Source: Microvirga rosea
Lineage (GTDB): Bacteria > Pseudomonadota > Alphaproteobacteria > Rhizobiales > Beijerinckiaceae
DNA length: 64,000 nucleotides
Direction of reading: 5' to 3'
NCBI RefSeq assembly: GCF_020595095.1
Contig: NZ_JAJDOP010000001.1
Span: forward strand, 124,001 to 188,000
Made by a program: the position numbers and the translations under genes. The notes under the pieces are model-generated. The model was not told where the DNA came from. It made no database searches and saw nothing but the letters and a program-made list of their open reading frames with translations. Numbering within the stretch: the stretch's first letter is position 1; every line of letters begins with the position of its first letter. Positions 53,449-62,018 of the stretch are shown here, in pieces.

Positions 53449-54042
53449 ATGACGCAAACCTCGCTTATCTTCGTCACGCATCCCGAAGTGGTCATCGATC
53501 CGCAGGTGCCTGTTCCCGAATGGCCGTTGTCGACCATCGGGCGTGAGCGGATGGATGTTTTTGCGAAAGCGCTTGAGGGACGGCCTTTTTCGGCGATCTA
53601 TGCCAGCGCGGAGCAGAAGGCGAAGGACGGCGCCGCGATTCTCGCATCGCGGCTCAACCTGCCGGTCGTGATCGATCCGGATCTGGGGGAGAACGATCGC
53701 TCCGCGACGGGATACATCGCGCCGCCGGAATTCTGGGAGGTGGTGGCCGAGTTCTTCGGACGTCCCCACGAGAGCATTCGCGGCTGGGAGCGCGCCATCG
53801 ACGCGCAAGAACGCATCGTGAAGGCGGTACGACGCGCCGCGGCGGATGAAACGTCGGGCGACATCGTCATCGTGTCCCATGGCGGTGTCGGCAGTCTTCT
53901 GACCGACCATCTGCAGCACGTGGAGATCGGCCGGGGAAGTCGTCCGTCCCATCCGGGTGGCGGCTGTTATCTGGTGATCGACCGCAATTCTCTGACCCTG
54001 CGCCAGGACTGGCGCACCATCGAAGACGGCTTTCAGATCTGA
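53449..54042 (+). CDS. Histidine-phosphatase-superfamily protein with altered RHG motif
   Basis: 197 residues from the ATG at 53449 (MTQTSLIFVTHPEVV). The fold pattern is that of the phosphoglycerate mutase-like family: PLSTIGRERM, FSAIYASAEQKAKDGAAIL, the acidic PDLGENDRSATG and the C-terminal IVSHGGVGS with the second His. The usual RHG is THP (Thr10, His11, Pro12): the nucleophilic His is kept but Arg and Gly are lost. Activity may be weak or changed. The 289 bases before it contain no gene I can support. Confidence 0.88.
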   Translation: MTQTSLIFVTHPEVVIDPQVPVPEWPLSTIGRERMDVFAKALEGRPFSAIYASAEQKAKDGAAILASRLNLPVVIDPDLGENDRSATGYIAPPEFWEVVAEFFGRPHESIRGWERAIDAQERIVKAVRRAAADETSGDIVIVSHGGVGSLLTDHLQHVEIGRGSRPSHPGGGCYLVIDRNSLTLRQDWRTIEDGFQI

Positions 54043-54941
54043 TGTTCCGGGTGTGCGGCCCGGTCGAGCAGCCGGTCGAAGGCGATCGTCGCGGGGCTCG
54101 GCTGCCGGTTCGGCAGGGAAAGGCGGGTCAAGGTGCGCTTCATGGAGAAATTCTCGATCACGAGGCGGCACAAGCGCCCTAGGGCGATCTGGTCGGCGAC
54201 GACGGCGGACGATACGACGCCGATGCCGAGGCCGGCCGCCGCGACGCGCACGATCGCCTCGTTTCCGCTCACTTCGAGGATGCGCCGTGGCGTGAAACTG
54301 GCCCGCTGAAGCGCATGCCAGGCGATGTCGCGGGTTCCGGATCCCGGCTCGCGCATAACGAGAATGTCATCCCGCAGATCTTCGAGGCGCAAAGGCTGGG
54401 GAACGAGGGCGCGCGGATGCCCGGTCGCGGCGACGAAGACCAGCTCATCATCGCGCCAGGAGCGCACATGGATATCGGCGTCGTCGACGGGTCCTTCCAC
54501 GAGGGCGATATCGAGTTCCCGCCGCAGGAGCAGATCGGCCACCGTGAATGTGTTGGCGCTGGTCAGGCGCAGGTCGATGTCCGGAGAGGCATGGTGGAAG
54601 GCGCCGAGAAGGGGAGGCAGAAAATAGGTCGCCACCGTCGTCGATGCGCCGATGCGCAAGGTTCCGCGGCGCAGGCCCCGGACCGCGTCCAGGGCATCCT
54701 CGGCCGCCTGCTCCGCGGAGAAGACCGCGCGCGCATGGATCAAGAGGATCCGCCCGGCCTCGGTCAGGCGGACACCGCCCGGCCCGCGCTCCAAGAGGGG
54801 ATTGCCGAGCTGCGCTTCGAGCTCACGAACCCCTTTGGACACGGCAGGCTGGCTGATACGCAGGACCTCGGCGGCGCGCGAGAAGCTTTGATGCCGGGCA
54901 ACGGCCTCGAAAAGCCGGAGAAGGTGCAGGTTCAGGGCCAT
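54033..54941 (-). CDS. LysR-family transcriptional regulator
   Basis: 302 residues. N-terminal winged HTH (about 1-62, LRLFEAVARHQSFSRAAEVLRISQPAVSKGVRELE) and a LysR substrate-binding domain (about 88-295). It is divergent from the YeiH-type gene, the usual target arrangement. An 11-bp imperfect inverted repeat covers its own start codon, which suits autoregulation. Its stop region overlaps the converging phosphatase gene by 10 bases. Confidence 0.94.
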   Translation of the reverse strand: MALNLHLLRLFEAVARHQSFSRAAEVLRISQPAVSKGVRELEAQLGNPLLERGPGGVRLTEAGRILLIHARAVFSAEQAAEDALDAVRGLRRGTLRIGASTTVATYFLPPLLGAFHHASPDIDLRLTSANTFTVADLLLRRELDIALVEGPVDDADIHVRSWRDDELVFVAATGHPRALVPQPLRLEDLRDDILVMREPGSGTRDIAWHALQRASFTPRRILEVSGNEAIVRVAAAGLGIGVVSSAVVADQIALGRLCRLVIENFSMKRTLTRLSLPNRQPSPATIAFDRLLDRAAHPEHQI

Positions 54942-54984
54942 AACTGAAAGTCATGCTTTTATGAAAACAATGTCTTTGAGTTAT
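54940..54984. promoter_or_regulatory. LysR-type inverted repeat between lysR and the YeiH-like gene
   Basis: ATAACTGAAAG (54940-54950) and CTTTGAGTTAT (54974-54984) match as inverted arms at 10 of 11 positions, with a 23-base spacer. The left arm overlaps the lysR start codon and the right arm lies about 50 bases before the YeiH-like start. This could be a two-half-site LysR operator. Confidence 0.5.
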
Positions 54985-55033
54985 ATCACGCCCACAGGCA
55001 TGACGAACGGGATTTTCGCGTGGAGTTTCCGTC

Positions 55034-56044
55034 GTGGCCTCACAGGCTTTCACCCGCTATGCCCCCGGCGTCCTGCTCTGCGCCGCCATCGGGCTCGTCG
55101 CCTTCGGATTGCAGGTGGTGGAGGAGCATTGGACCGGCCGGGCCTGGCTTGAAGCCCTGGTCATCGCGATCCTGCTCGGAACGGCCATTCGCACCCTCTG
55201 GACCCCGCCGACCCGCTTCAACGCGGGGATCACCTTCAGCGGCAAGATGCTGCTGGAAATCGCCGTCATGCTCCTTGGCGCCTCGATCAGCTTCCAGGCC
55301 GTGGCGCAGGCCGGCTCCGGCCTGATCGGAGGGATCGCCCTGGTGGTGATCGTCGCCATCGCGGCGAGCTTCGGCCTGTGTCGGCTTTTGGGCCTGCCCT
55401 GGCGGATGGGAGTGCTCGTGGCCTGCGGCAATTCCATCTGCGGAAATTCCGCCATCGCGGCGGTTGCGCCGGTGATCGATGCCAAAAGCGAGGACGTCGC
55501 GTCCTCCATCGCCTTCACGGCGATCCTCGGGGTGATCGTGGTGCTGTCGCTGCCGCTCCTCGTGCCGCTGCTCGAATTGTCGGAAACCCAGTACGGCATC
55601 CTGGCGGGCCTGACGGTCTATGCGGTGCCTCAGGTTCTGGCGGCCACGATGCCGGTCGGGATGGTCAGCACCCAGCTCGGCACCCTCGTCAAGCTGGTGC
55701 GGGTTCTCATGCTGGGCCCTGTGGTGATCATGCTGTCTATCTTCGCCGGGACCCGGTCCGGGACCGCCAGCCTGTCCTTCAAGCGGCTGGTGCCCTGGTT
55801 CATCATCGGCTTCCTGGCCCTGGCGGCGCTCCGGTCGGCGGGCGCGATGCCCGATGCGGTTCTCCGCCTGGTGCTGCCGACCGCAACGGCCCTGACCATC
55901 GTGTCGATGGCGGCGCTCGGGCTCGGTGTGGATCTGCGGGTTCTCGGCCGTGTCGGCGGCCGGGTCACCCTCGCCGTGTGCCTGTCGCTCGTCGTGCTGC
56001 TCGGCATCAGTCTCGGCCTGATCCGCCTGCTTGGGGTCGCCTGA
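55034..56044 (+). CDS. YeiH/UPF0324 family putative sulfate exporter
   Basis: 336 residues from GTG 55034. About 10-11 helices. The UPF0324 signature is present: RFNAGITFSGKMLLEIAVMLLG, then MGVLVACGNSICGNSAIAAVAPVI, and AALGLGVDLRVLGRVG near the C-terminus. Related proteins sit near sulfonate catabolism genes in some bacteria, hence the sulfate/sulfite exporter label; direct evidence is limited. The divergent LysR gene is the likely regulator. Confidence 0.93.
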   Translation: MASQAFTRYAPGVLLCAAIGLVAFGLQVVEEHWTGRAWLEALVIAILLGTAIRTLWTPPTRFNAGITFSGKMLLEIAVMLLGASISFQAVAQAGSGLIGGIALVVIVAIAASFGLCRLLGLPWRMGVLVACGNSICGNSAIAAVAPVIDAKSEDVASSIAFTAILGVIVVLSLPLLVPLLELSETQYGILAGLTVYAVPQVLAATMPVGMVSTQLGTLVKLVRVLMLGPVVIMLSIFAGTRSGTASLSFKRLVPWFIIGFLALAALRSAGAMPDAVLRLVLPTATALTIVSMAALGLGVDLRVLGRVGGRVTLAVCLSLVVLLGISLGLIRLLGVA

Positions 56045-56115
56045 ACGATCCGCCCTTGAAACCGGAGGCGGCGGCCCAATGATCATGGCCTGTTCATCCG
56101 TGAGTCGATCCGATC

Positions 56116-56418
56116 ATGAAGCCGTTGTCTCAATCCGAGCGCGCCGACCTTTTGCCTGGCCTTGACGGCTGGAGCCTCGTGGAAGGGCGGGACGCCATTC
56201 GCAAGCAGTTCGTCTTCGACGATTTCGGCGCCGCCTTCGCGTGGATGAGCCGGGTCGCGCTGGCCGCCGAAAAGGCCAATCACCATCCGGAATGGTTCAA
56301 CGTCTACAACAAGGTCGACGTGACCCTCTCGACCCATGACGCCAACGGGCTCACCCGCCGCGACATCGAGCTGGCGCAGCGCATGGACCTGTTCGCTTCC
56401 GGCCTCGCGAAGGCCTGA
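56116..56418 (+). CDS. phhB: 4a-hydroxytetrahydrobiopterin dehydratase
   Basis: 100 residues. PCD/DCoH family enzyme that recycles the pterin cofactor of aromatic amino-acid hydroxylases. The catalytic block EKANHHPEW (His56, His57, Trp60) is intact, followed by [23 protein letters not shown]. No phenylalanine hydroxylase gene lies in this window, so it may serve another pterin pathway, for example the pterin of molybdenum-type enzymes. It lies two bases before the GFA gene. Confidence 0.95.
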   Translation: MKPLSQSERADLLPGLDGWSLVEGRDAIRKQFVFDDFGAAFAWMSRVALAAEKANHHPEWFNVYNKVDVTLSTHDANGLTRRDIELAQRMDLFASGLAKA

Positions 56419-56420
56419 CC

Positions 56421-56819
56421 ATGAAGCCCGAACAGACAATCCATGCGGGCGGCTGCGCCTGCGGCCAGCTCACTTTCCGCGCATCGGGCGAGCCGCGCCG
56501 CGTGGGACTTTGCCATTGCATGACCTGCCGCAAGGTGAGCGGCAGCGCCTTCAACGCCTTTGCGGTTTTTTCCGCCGATCAGGTGGAGATCGACGGGCGT
56601 TTCGAGCGCTGGTCGGCGGGACAAACCGTCCGGTGCTTCTGCCCGGTCTGCGCCTCGCGGGCGTTTTCGCTGGAGGGAGACGAAATCGAAATCGGTCTCG
56701 GGGCGTTCGACGAGCCTAGCACCTTCCGGCCCACCTACGAGGCCTGGGTGCCGCGCCGGGAACATTGGCTGGCGACGGGCGGCCTCACCGCCTATCAGAA
56801 GAACCGGAGCGACGGCTGA
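56421..56819 (+). CDS. GFA-family (glutathione-dependent formaldehyde-activating-like) protein
   Basis: 132 residues. Zinc-binding cysteines are in GGCACGQL (Cys12, Cys14), CHCMTCRK (Cys31, Cys33, Cys36) and CFCPVC (Cys74, Cys77), the GFA/CENP-V pattern. A role in formaldehyde-glutathione chemistry was described for Gfa itself; most members, like this one, have no proven substrate. It starts two bases after phhB and is probably co-transcribed. Confidence 0.93.
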   Translation: MKPEQTIHAGGCACGQLTFRASGEPRRVGLCHCMTCRKVSGSAFNAFAVFSADQVEIDGRFERWSAGQTVRCFCPVCASRAFSLEGDEIEIGLGAFDEPSTFRPTYEAWVPRREHWLATGGLTAYQKNRSDG

Positions 56820-56848
56820 AGCCGCCGCCCGGCGTTGTTGGCCAAGCG

Positions 56849-57634
56849 CTATTTCGGCTGCATGCGCAAGGCGCCGTCGAGGCGGATCGCCTCGCCGTTG
56901 AGCATGTCGTTCTCGATGATGCTGCGCACGAGCCGGGCATATTCCTCGGGGCGGCCGAGACGGGACGGGAACGGCACATTGGCCTCCAGCGCCTTGCGGT
57001 AATCCTCCGCGATGCCCTCGAAGAGCGGCGTATGGAACAGGCCCGGCATGATCGTCATGACCCGGATGCCGAAACCCGACAGGTCGCGGGCCACCGGCAG
57101 CGTCAGGCCGAGCACGCCGCCCTTCGAGGCCGCATAAGCCGCCTGGCCGATCTGTCCGTCCTGGGCGGCGACCGACGCGGTGCTGACGATCACGCCGCGG
57201 CCGCCATCCTCCGTCACGGGCTCGAGCCCAGCCATGGCGGCGGCGCATTTGGCGATCATCGCATAGGTGCCGATGAGGTTGATCTCGATCGCCCGGCGGA
57301 AACTCGCCACGTCGTGGGGGATGAGCTCGCCGGTCTCACGCTTTTTCGTCACCGTCCGCTTGCCCGGGGCGATTCCCGCGCAATTGACGAGAATCCGCTC
57401 GACTCCGTGGGCCGCGCGGGCCTTTGCCAGCGCCGCATCGATGGAGGCCTCGTCCGTCACGTCCGCTTCGCAGAACAAACCCCCGATCGCGCGGGCGTGT
57501 TCTTCGCCCCGCTCGACATCCCGGTCCAGGATCGCCACCTTAACGCCTTCGGCGGCCAGCATGCGCGCCGTGGCGCCGCCTAGGCCCGATGCGCCACCCG
57601 TGACGACGGCTGCCATCAATTTGTCGAGCTTCAT
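56849..57634 (-). CDS. Short-chain dehydrogenase/reductase
   Basis: 261 residues. Classical SDR: TGGASGLGGATAR (residues ~12-24) binds the nucleotide, and the NCAGIAPGKR region, Ser154, Tyr167 and Lys171 (AAYAASKGG) form the catalytic set. FHTPLFEGI and RLGRPEEYARLV, with the QPK end, resemble the 3-hydroxyacyl-CoA dehydrogenase type 2 group. It converges on the GFA gene and is divergent from the YkvA gene. Confidence 0.93.
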   Translation of the reverse strand: MKLDKLMAAVVTGGASGLGGATARMLAAEGVKVAILDRDVERGEEHARAIGGLFCEADVTDEASIDAALAKARAAHGVERILVNCAGIAPGKRTVTKKRETGELIPHDVASFRRAIEINLIGTYAMIAKCAAAMAGLEPVTEDGGRGVIVSTASVAAQDGQIGQAAYAASKGGVLGLTLPVARDLSGFGIRVMTIMPGLFHTPLFEGIAEDYRKALEANVPFPSRLGRPEEYARLVRSIIENDMLNGEAIRLDGALRMQPK

Positions 57635-57715
57635 GCGTTTCCTCCTGTGTTTCGCGGCGTGTCATAAGCCAAGATTCGCCAGGTTGGAATGAAGGTGTCG
57701 AAGGAGCATCAAGGA

Positions 57716-58090
57716 ATGAGCGAGTTCACGAGGCCGTTCACCAAGGCCGAGATGGACGCGATCCGCCGGGAGACCGGCGGCGATGAGGGCGTGGCCCGGA
57801 AGTTCTGGGCGAAGCTGAAGCGCGTCGGCGGCAAGATCCCCTTCGCGGAGGATCTCGTGGCGGCATTTTATTGCGCCACCGATTCCGGGACGCCCAAGCG
57901 GGTCCGGCTCATCCTGATGGGGGCCATTGCCTATTTCATCCTGCCGACCGACGCGGTCTCCGACTTCCTGCCCCTCCTCGGCTTCGCCGACGATGCGGCG
58001 GTGCTGGCGGCCGCCATCACCCAGGTGGCGGGCTCGATCACCGAGGAGCACAGGGCCAAGGCGAGACAGGCCCTCGACATCGGGACCTGA
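57716..58090 (+). CDS. YkvA family (DUF1232) membrane protein
   Basis: 124 residues from the ATG at 57716, preceded by an AAGGA site; the frame extends to 57689. The DUF1232 core is RVRLILMGAIAYFILPTDAVSDFLPLLGFADDAAVLAAAI, a conserved membrane segment with the PxDxxPD-like PTDAVSDF. Function unknown; such proteins are common and small. Stands alone. Confidence 0.93.
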   Translation: MSEFTRPFTKAEMDAIRRETGGDEGVARKFWAKLKRVGGKIPFAEDLVAAFYCATDSGTPKRVRLILMGAIAYFILPTDAVSDFLPLLGFADDAAVLAAAITQVAGSITEEHRAKARQALDIGT

Positions 58091-58186
58091 AGGGGCCGCC
58101 GCGTTTCGACGCATCGCCAAGAGGCGACCAGAAGCTTAACGGAGATGGTCAAGAGTTCTTAACCATCTCTCCCTAAAGTTCGCCTC

Positions 58187-58891
58187 ATGATTCTCGCATC
58201 TCTTCAGCGCGGCTTGGCCGCGGGCGTCATTTCCGCCGTTTTCGCCGTCGGACTCGGACCTGAAGCCATGGCTCAGGGCACCAAGAAACCGGCTCCTGCG
58301 ACCCAGAGCAAGCCGGCCGCGAAGCCGGCTGCCAAAACAACCGCGCCCGTGGCAGGCAAGCCCAGCGCCGCGAAACCCGCCGCCGCCGCTGCTGGCGCCG
58401 CTGCCGGAGCAGCAGCCGCCAAGGGCGCGCAGGCTTCCACCGGCCCGGGCGGCGCGACGCTTCTGGCGTCCTACGGCGATTGGGGCGTCTATACCGCCAA
58501 GACCGGCAGATCCGAGATCTGCTACGCCTTGAGCCAGCCCAAGGACCGGCAGCCGAAAAACCTCAGCCGCGACCCGGCCTATCTGTTCGTCTCGTTCCGG
58601 CCCGCCGAGAACGTGAAGAACGAGGTGGCGGTGGTTCTGGGCTTTGCCGCAAAGGACAATGGCCCCGCCGAAGCGGTGATCGGCAAGACCTCCTACACGC
58701 TGCTCACGAAGGACACCAATGCCTGGCTGAAGAACCCCGCCGAGGAAGGCCAGGCCATCGGCACCATGGGCAAATCCCCGAGCGTGATCGTGAAGGCCCA
58801 GTCCGCCCGCGGCAACCAGCTGACGGACCGTTATTCCCTGAGCGGCTTCAGCCAGGCCCTCGATCGGGCCCGGAAGGAATGCTCGCCATAA
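58187..58891 (+). CDS. Invasion-associated locus B (IalB) family protein
   Basis: 234 residues. A signal peptide (about 1-28, ending AMA) and an Ala/Lys/Pro-rich disordered linker (about 30-85) precede the IalB domain: SYGDWGVYTAKTGRSEICYAL, YLFVSFRPAENVKNEVAVVLGF, then TKDTNAWLKNPAEEGQ. The linker resembles a cell-wall or surface tether. IalB-type proteins are envelope-associated in Hyphomicrobiales; in Bartonella the founding member aids host-cell invasion, but here that role is not implied. Confidence 0.93.
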   Translation: MILASLQRGLAAGVISAVFAVGLGPEAMAQGTKKPAPATQSKPAAKPAAKTTAPVAGKPSAAKPAAAAAGAAAGAAAAKGAQASTGPGGATLLASYGDWGVYTAKTGRSEICYALSQPKDRQPKNLSRDPAYLFVSFRPAENVKNEVAVVLGFAAKDNGPAEAVIGKTSYTLLTKDTNAWLKNPAEEGQAIGTMGKSPSVIVKAQSARGNQLTDRYSLSGFSQALDRARKECSP

Positions 58892-58943
58892 GCGGGCCTC
58901 TTCGCTCGACGCCGAAAGCCCGCCCGGGACGGCGCATTTTTTC

Positions 58944-58971
58944 GGGTCCTGACACGAAATCGTCAGGACCC
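58944..58971. other. Perfect hairpin upstream of rlmN
   Basis: GGGTCCTGAC (58944-58953) and GTCAGGACCC (58962-58971) form a perfect 10-bp stem with an 8-base loop, in the ialB-rlmN gap. Six Ts precede rather than follow it on the plus strand, so a standard terminator is unlikely in either direction. It could be a leader hairpin or weak terminator. Confidence 0.5.
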
Positions 58972-59038
58972 CTCACGTTTCCGACTCATTCATGCTATAT
59001 GCCGCCTTCGATCCCATAAAACGAAGGCGTGATTTCCC

Positions 59039-60370
59039 ATGGCGACGGCGCTCGACATCGCCAAGCATAACCCCAACGCGGCTCCCGTGGCGGTGACCGA
59101 TTCCGCACGCGCAGCCGGCCAAGCTTCCCTTCCCCAGGCTTCCCTTGCTATCGAGAAGAAGGCCGATTTCACCGTCGTGGCCGCCGGCCAGTCCTCCCTC
59201 GTGGGTCTCACCCGCGACGAGTTGAAGGACAAGCTGGCGCAGATCGGCGTGCCGGAACGCGAGCAGAAGATGCGCGTCGCGCAGCTCTGGCACTGGATCT
59301 ATTTCCGGGGCGCGAAGAACTTCGACGACATGACCAACGTGGGCAAGCCTCTGCGCGCGGCGCTGAAGGAAGCGTACACGCTGGAGCGCCCGCAGGTGGT
59401 GTCCGAGCAGGTGTCGAAGGACGGCACCCGCAAGTGGCTCATCCGCATGCCGTCCACCGGCCCGCTCGACAAGGGCGCGGAGATCGAGTGCGTCTATATC
59501 CCCGAGACCGACCGCGGCACCTTGTGCGTGTCGAGCCAGGTCGGCTGCACCTTGACCTGCTCGTTCTGCCACACGGGCACCCAGCGCCTGGTGCGCAACC
59601 TGACTTCCGCCGAAATCGTCGCCCAGCTCATCGTGGCCCGCGATTGCATCGGCGACTGGCCGGACGCGACACCGCCGGAGGGCGCGTTCGTGCCGAACGA
59701 CGGCGGGCGCTTCGTGTCCAACATCGTGTTCATGGGCATGGGCGAGCCCCTCTACAACACCGACAACGTGATCGCCGCCATCGACGTCATGTCGGACGGC
59801 GAGGGCCTGACGCTCTCGCGCCGCCGTATCACCGTCTCCACCTCCGGGGTCGTGCCGCAGATGGAGCGCTTGGGCAGCGAAGCCAACACCATGCTGGCGA
59901 TCTCGCTCCATGCGGTGCGCGACGAGCTGCGGGACGAGCTGGTGCCGATCAACCGCAAATACGACATCAAGCAGCTCCTCGACGCCTGCCGGGCCTATCC
60001 GGGCCTGTCGAACGCCCGCCGCATCACCTTCGAATACGTGATGCTGAAAGGCGTGAACGACTCCGATGCGGATGCCCGCGAACTGGTCCGGCTCCTGAAA
60101 GGCATTCCGGCGAAGATCAACCTGATCCCCTTCAACCCCTGGCCCGGCTCCAAGTACGAGTGCTCGGACTGGGAGCGGATCGAGCGCTTCTCGGAGATCG
60201 TCTACCGCGCAGGTTACGCCTCCCCCGTGCGCACCCCCCGCGGCCGCGACATCCTCGCCGCCTGCGGCCAGCTCAAGAGCGAGACCGAAAAGCTACGCGC
60301 CCGCGCCCGCATGATGGCCGAACAGGGCATCGGGGCCGAGGGCGTTTATGCGCTGGGGGACGGGGAGTAA
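59039..60370 (+). CDS. rlmN: Dual-specificity 23S rRNA/tRNA adenine-C2 methyltransferase
   Basis: 443 residues. Radical SAM enzyme forming m2A in 23S rRNA and certain tRNAs. The cluster cysteines are Cys170, Cys174 and Cys177 (CTLTCSFC). [14 protein letters not shown] and [14 protein letters not shown] follow; the resolving cysteine is in [11 protein letters not shown] near the C-terminus. The first ~52 residues are an Ala-rich extension before the [15 protein letters not shown] homology starts, so the true start could be downstream. Confidence 0.96.
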   Translation: MATALDIAKHNPNAAPVAVTDSARAAGQASLPQASLAIEKKADFTVVAAGQSSLVGLTRDELKDKLAQIGVPEREQKMRVAQLWHWIYFRGAKNFDDMTNVGKPLRAALKEAYTLERPQVVSEQVSKDGTRKWLIRMPSTGPLDKGAEIECVYIPETDRGTLCVSSQVGCTLTCSFCHTGTQRLVRNLTSAEIVAQLIVARDCIGDWPDATPPEGAFVPNDGGRFVSNIVFMGMGEPLYNTDNVIAAIDVMSDGEGLTLSRRRITVSTSGVVPQMERLGSEANTMLAISLHAVRDELRDELVPINRKYDIKQLLDACRAYPGLSNARRITFEYVMLKGVNDSDADARELVRLLKGIPAKINLIPFNPWPGSKYECSDWERIERFSEIVYRAGYASPVRTPRGRDILAACGQLKSETEKLRARARMMAEQGIGAEGVYALGDGE

Positions 60371-60436
60371 GCGGCGGATCCCATCGGCCGATCGCCATAG
60401 GCGGACGGCGCGGCGCTCCTGTGGTATAGGGGGCGG

Positions 60437-60946
60437 ATGATCCTCCGCTGGCTTCTCCTCATTCCCCTCGCCCTGCTCATCGCGATCGGCGCGAGCACGC
60501 TTTTCCTGTTCATCGCTTCCCTGGTCGATCCCGTCATGGGAACCCTGACGGGAGATACCCTCCTGGTCGGCTTTTGGACCTTCGTGGACGACGTGTTCTC
60601 CGTCGAGGATCCTGGGCCGATGATCGCGGAAGCGGCCTTCGCGGTCGGGCGCGTCGCCTTCGTACTGCTGGTCTTCCCGCCGCTTCTGGTGGCCGTGGTG
60701 AGCGAAGTGGTCCGGGCTCGCGGGGTGCTGTGGTACATGGGCGCCATGGCCGTGCTGACGGCCGCCATTCCGTGGGTGCTGCGCGGAAGCGCCCGCACCG
60801 CGACGCCGGGCGAACTCCATGTGAGCGCCGTGCTCGCCTTGACCGGCGCGGTGGCGGGCCTCGTCTACTGGGCCATCGCCGGCCATCGGGCCGGCGGCGA
60901 GAGGCCTGCCGCAAACCCACCCCTCCCCGGCGGAACCACCCCATAG
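60437..60946 (+). CDS. Hypothetical four-helix membrane protein
   Basis: 169 residues, no family I recognise. Four hydrophobic helices at about 3-29, 70-92, 96-112 and 128-147, with short polar loops and a Pro/Gly-rich tail. High codon bias and a good ATG after rlmN (67 bases) support a real gene. It is followed by the second repeat mosaic. Confidence 0.7.
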   Translation: MILRWLLLIPLALLIAIGASTLFLFIASLVDPVMGTLTGDTLLVGFWTFVDDVFSVEDPGPMIAEAAFAVGRVAFVLLVFPPLLVAVVSEVVRARGVLWYMGAMAVLTAAIPWVLRGSARTATPGELHVSAVLALTGAVAGLVYWAIAGHRAGGERPAANPPLPGGTTP

Positions 60947-60950
60947 CCGC

Positions 60951-61232
60951 CGTCATTCCGGGGCGAGAGCCTGGAACCGATATCCGCTTACGCTCCCGGA
61001 AAAGACGCGACGGCCGCCGCGCACTCACTTCGTAAAGCGTCGTGTTTATGGGTTCCGGACTTGCCTGACGGCAATCCGGAATGACGGTAACGCCCCGTCA
61101 TTCCGGGGCGAGCGAAAGCGAGAGCCCGGAACCCAGAACTGCTGACGGTTCGAGACAAGGCACTACGGCAGCCGTTGCGTCTTTTCCGGGATCGTCGTGG
61201 TTCCGGGCGCCGCTGCGCGGCCCCGGAATGAC
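60951..61232. repeat. Mosaic of palindromic extragenic repeats, copy B
   Basis: Same unit family as 20383-20690, in a gene-free interval. B1 60951-60980 begins GTCATTCCGGGGCGAGAG. B2 61045-61087 differs from A2 by two bases in 36. B3 61096-61139 matches A3 except around AAAG. B4 61164-61232 is an inverted copy of A1, containing ACGGCAGCCGTTGCGTCTTT. The shared units show homologous dispersed elements, with rearranged order. No gene seen. Confidence 0.85.
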
Positions 61233-61245
61233 AAGAGGGTCGCGC

Positions 61246-61887
61246 CTAGCGCGCCGATGTGGCCAGGATCTTGAGGGCGAAGGCGGAAAAAAGGCCCGCG
61301 AAGGAATAATCGATGCCCCGCATCACCTTCGGGCGGCTGCGCAGGAGGGCCAGGACCTTATCGGCGCCGAGAATCATCGCGGCGCCCATCGGGGCGGTCA
61401 ATGCCACGACGTAGAGGCCGAGGAAGAGCAGCTTCTCCGGGGCATGCGGATCGGTCGCCTGGACGAATTGCGGCAGGAAGGTCACGAAAAACAGAACCAC
61501 CTTCGGGTTCGTCAGGTTGATGCCGACGCCCATCATGAAGGTCTTCCAGACAGAAACCTCGCCCCTCCCCTCGTCCTTCACATGGAGGGCCGAACCGTTC
61601 CGGACCGCATCGAACGCCATCCACAGCAGGTACAGCGCCCCGACGACCTTGAGAATCGTGAAGGCCGTCACCGAGGCGGCGAGCAGGGCCGACAGCCCCA
61701 GGGCCGCCAGAACGGTGTGGACGCAGCAGCCCACCATGGCGCCGAGCATGGCCGCGAGGCCCGCCTTGCGGCCGCCGGCCATGGTTTTCGCCAGGAAAAG
61801 GCTCATGTCCGGCCCCGGCGTGATGAACAGGATGGTGCAGGCGAGCGAATAAGTGAGCAGGGTGCTCAGGTCCGGCAGAAAGGTCAT
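61246..61887 (-). CDS. LysE/RhtB-family amino-acid exporter
   Basis: 213 residues, five to six helices. LysE signature near the N-terminus: CTILFITPGPDMSLFLAKTMAGGRKAGL, and later LYLLWMAFDAVRNGSAL and MGVGINLTNPKVVLFFVTFLPQFV, all conserved in RhtB-type exporters. It exports amino acids or related metabolites (homoserine lactone, threonine or others). It is divergent from the lemA cluster by 131 bases. Confidence 0.94.
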   Translation of the reverse strand: MTFLPDLSTLLTYSLACTILFITPGPDMSLFLAKTMAGGRKAGLAAMLGAMVGCCVHTVLAALGLSALLAASVTAFTILKVVGALYLLWMAFDAVRNGSALHVKDEGRGEVSVWKTFMMGVGINLTNPKVVLFFVTFLPQFVQATDPHAPEKLLFLGLYVVALTAPMGAAMILGADKVLALLRSRPKVMRGIDYSFAGLFSAFALKILATSAR

Positions 61888-62018
61888 GGGCGTCTCGAAA
61901 CGAGAAATTGCGGGGGATTATGCCCCAAACCCTCCTCCGACGCCATGAGGAAGCGGCTTGTTGAAACGGCAGCGCTGCTCCATTTGTGAACCGTCGAGGA
62001 GGCTGACCGATTCGCGAG

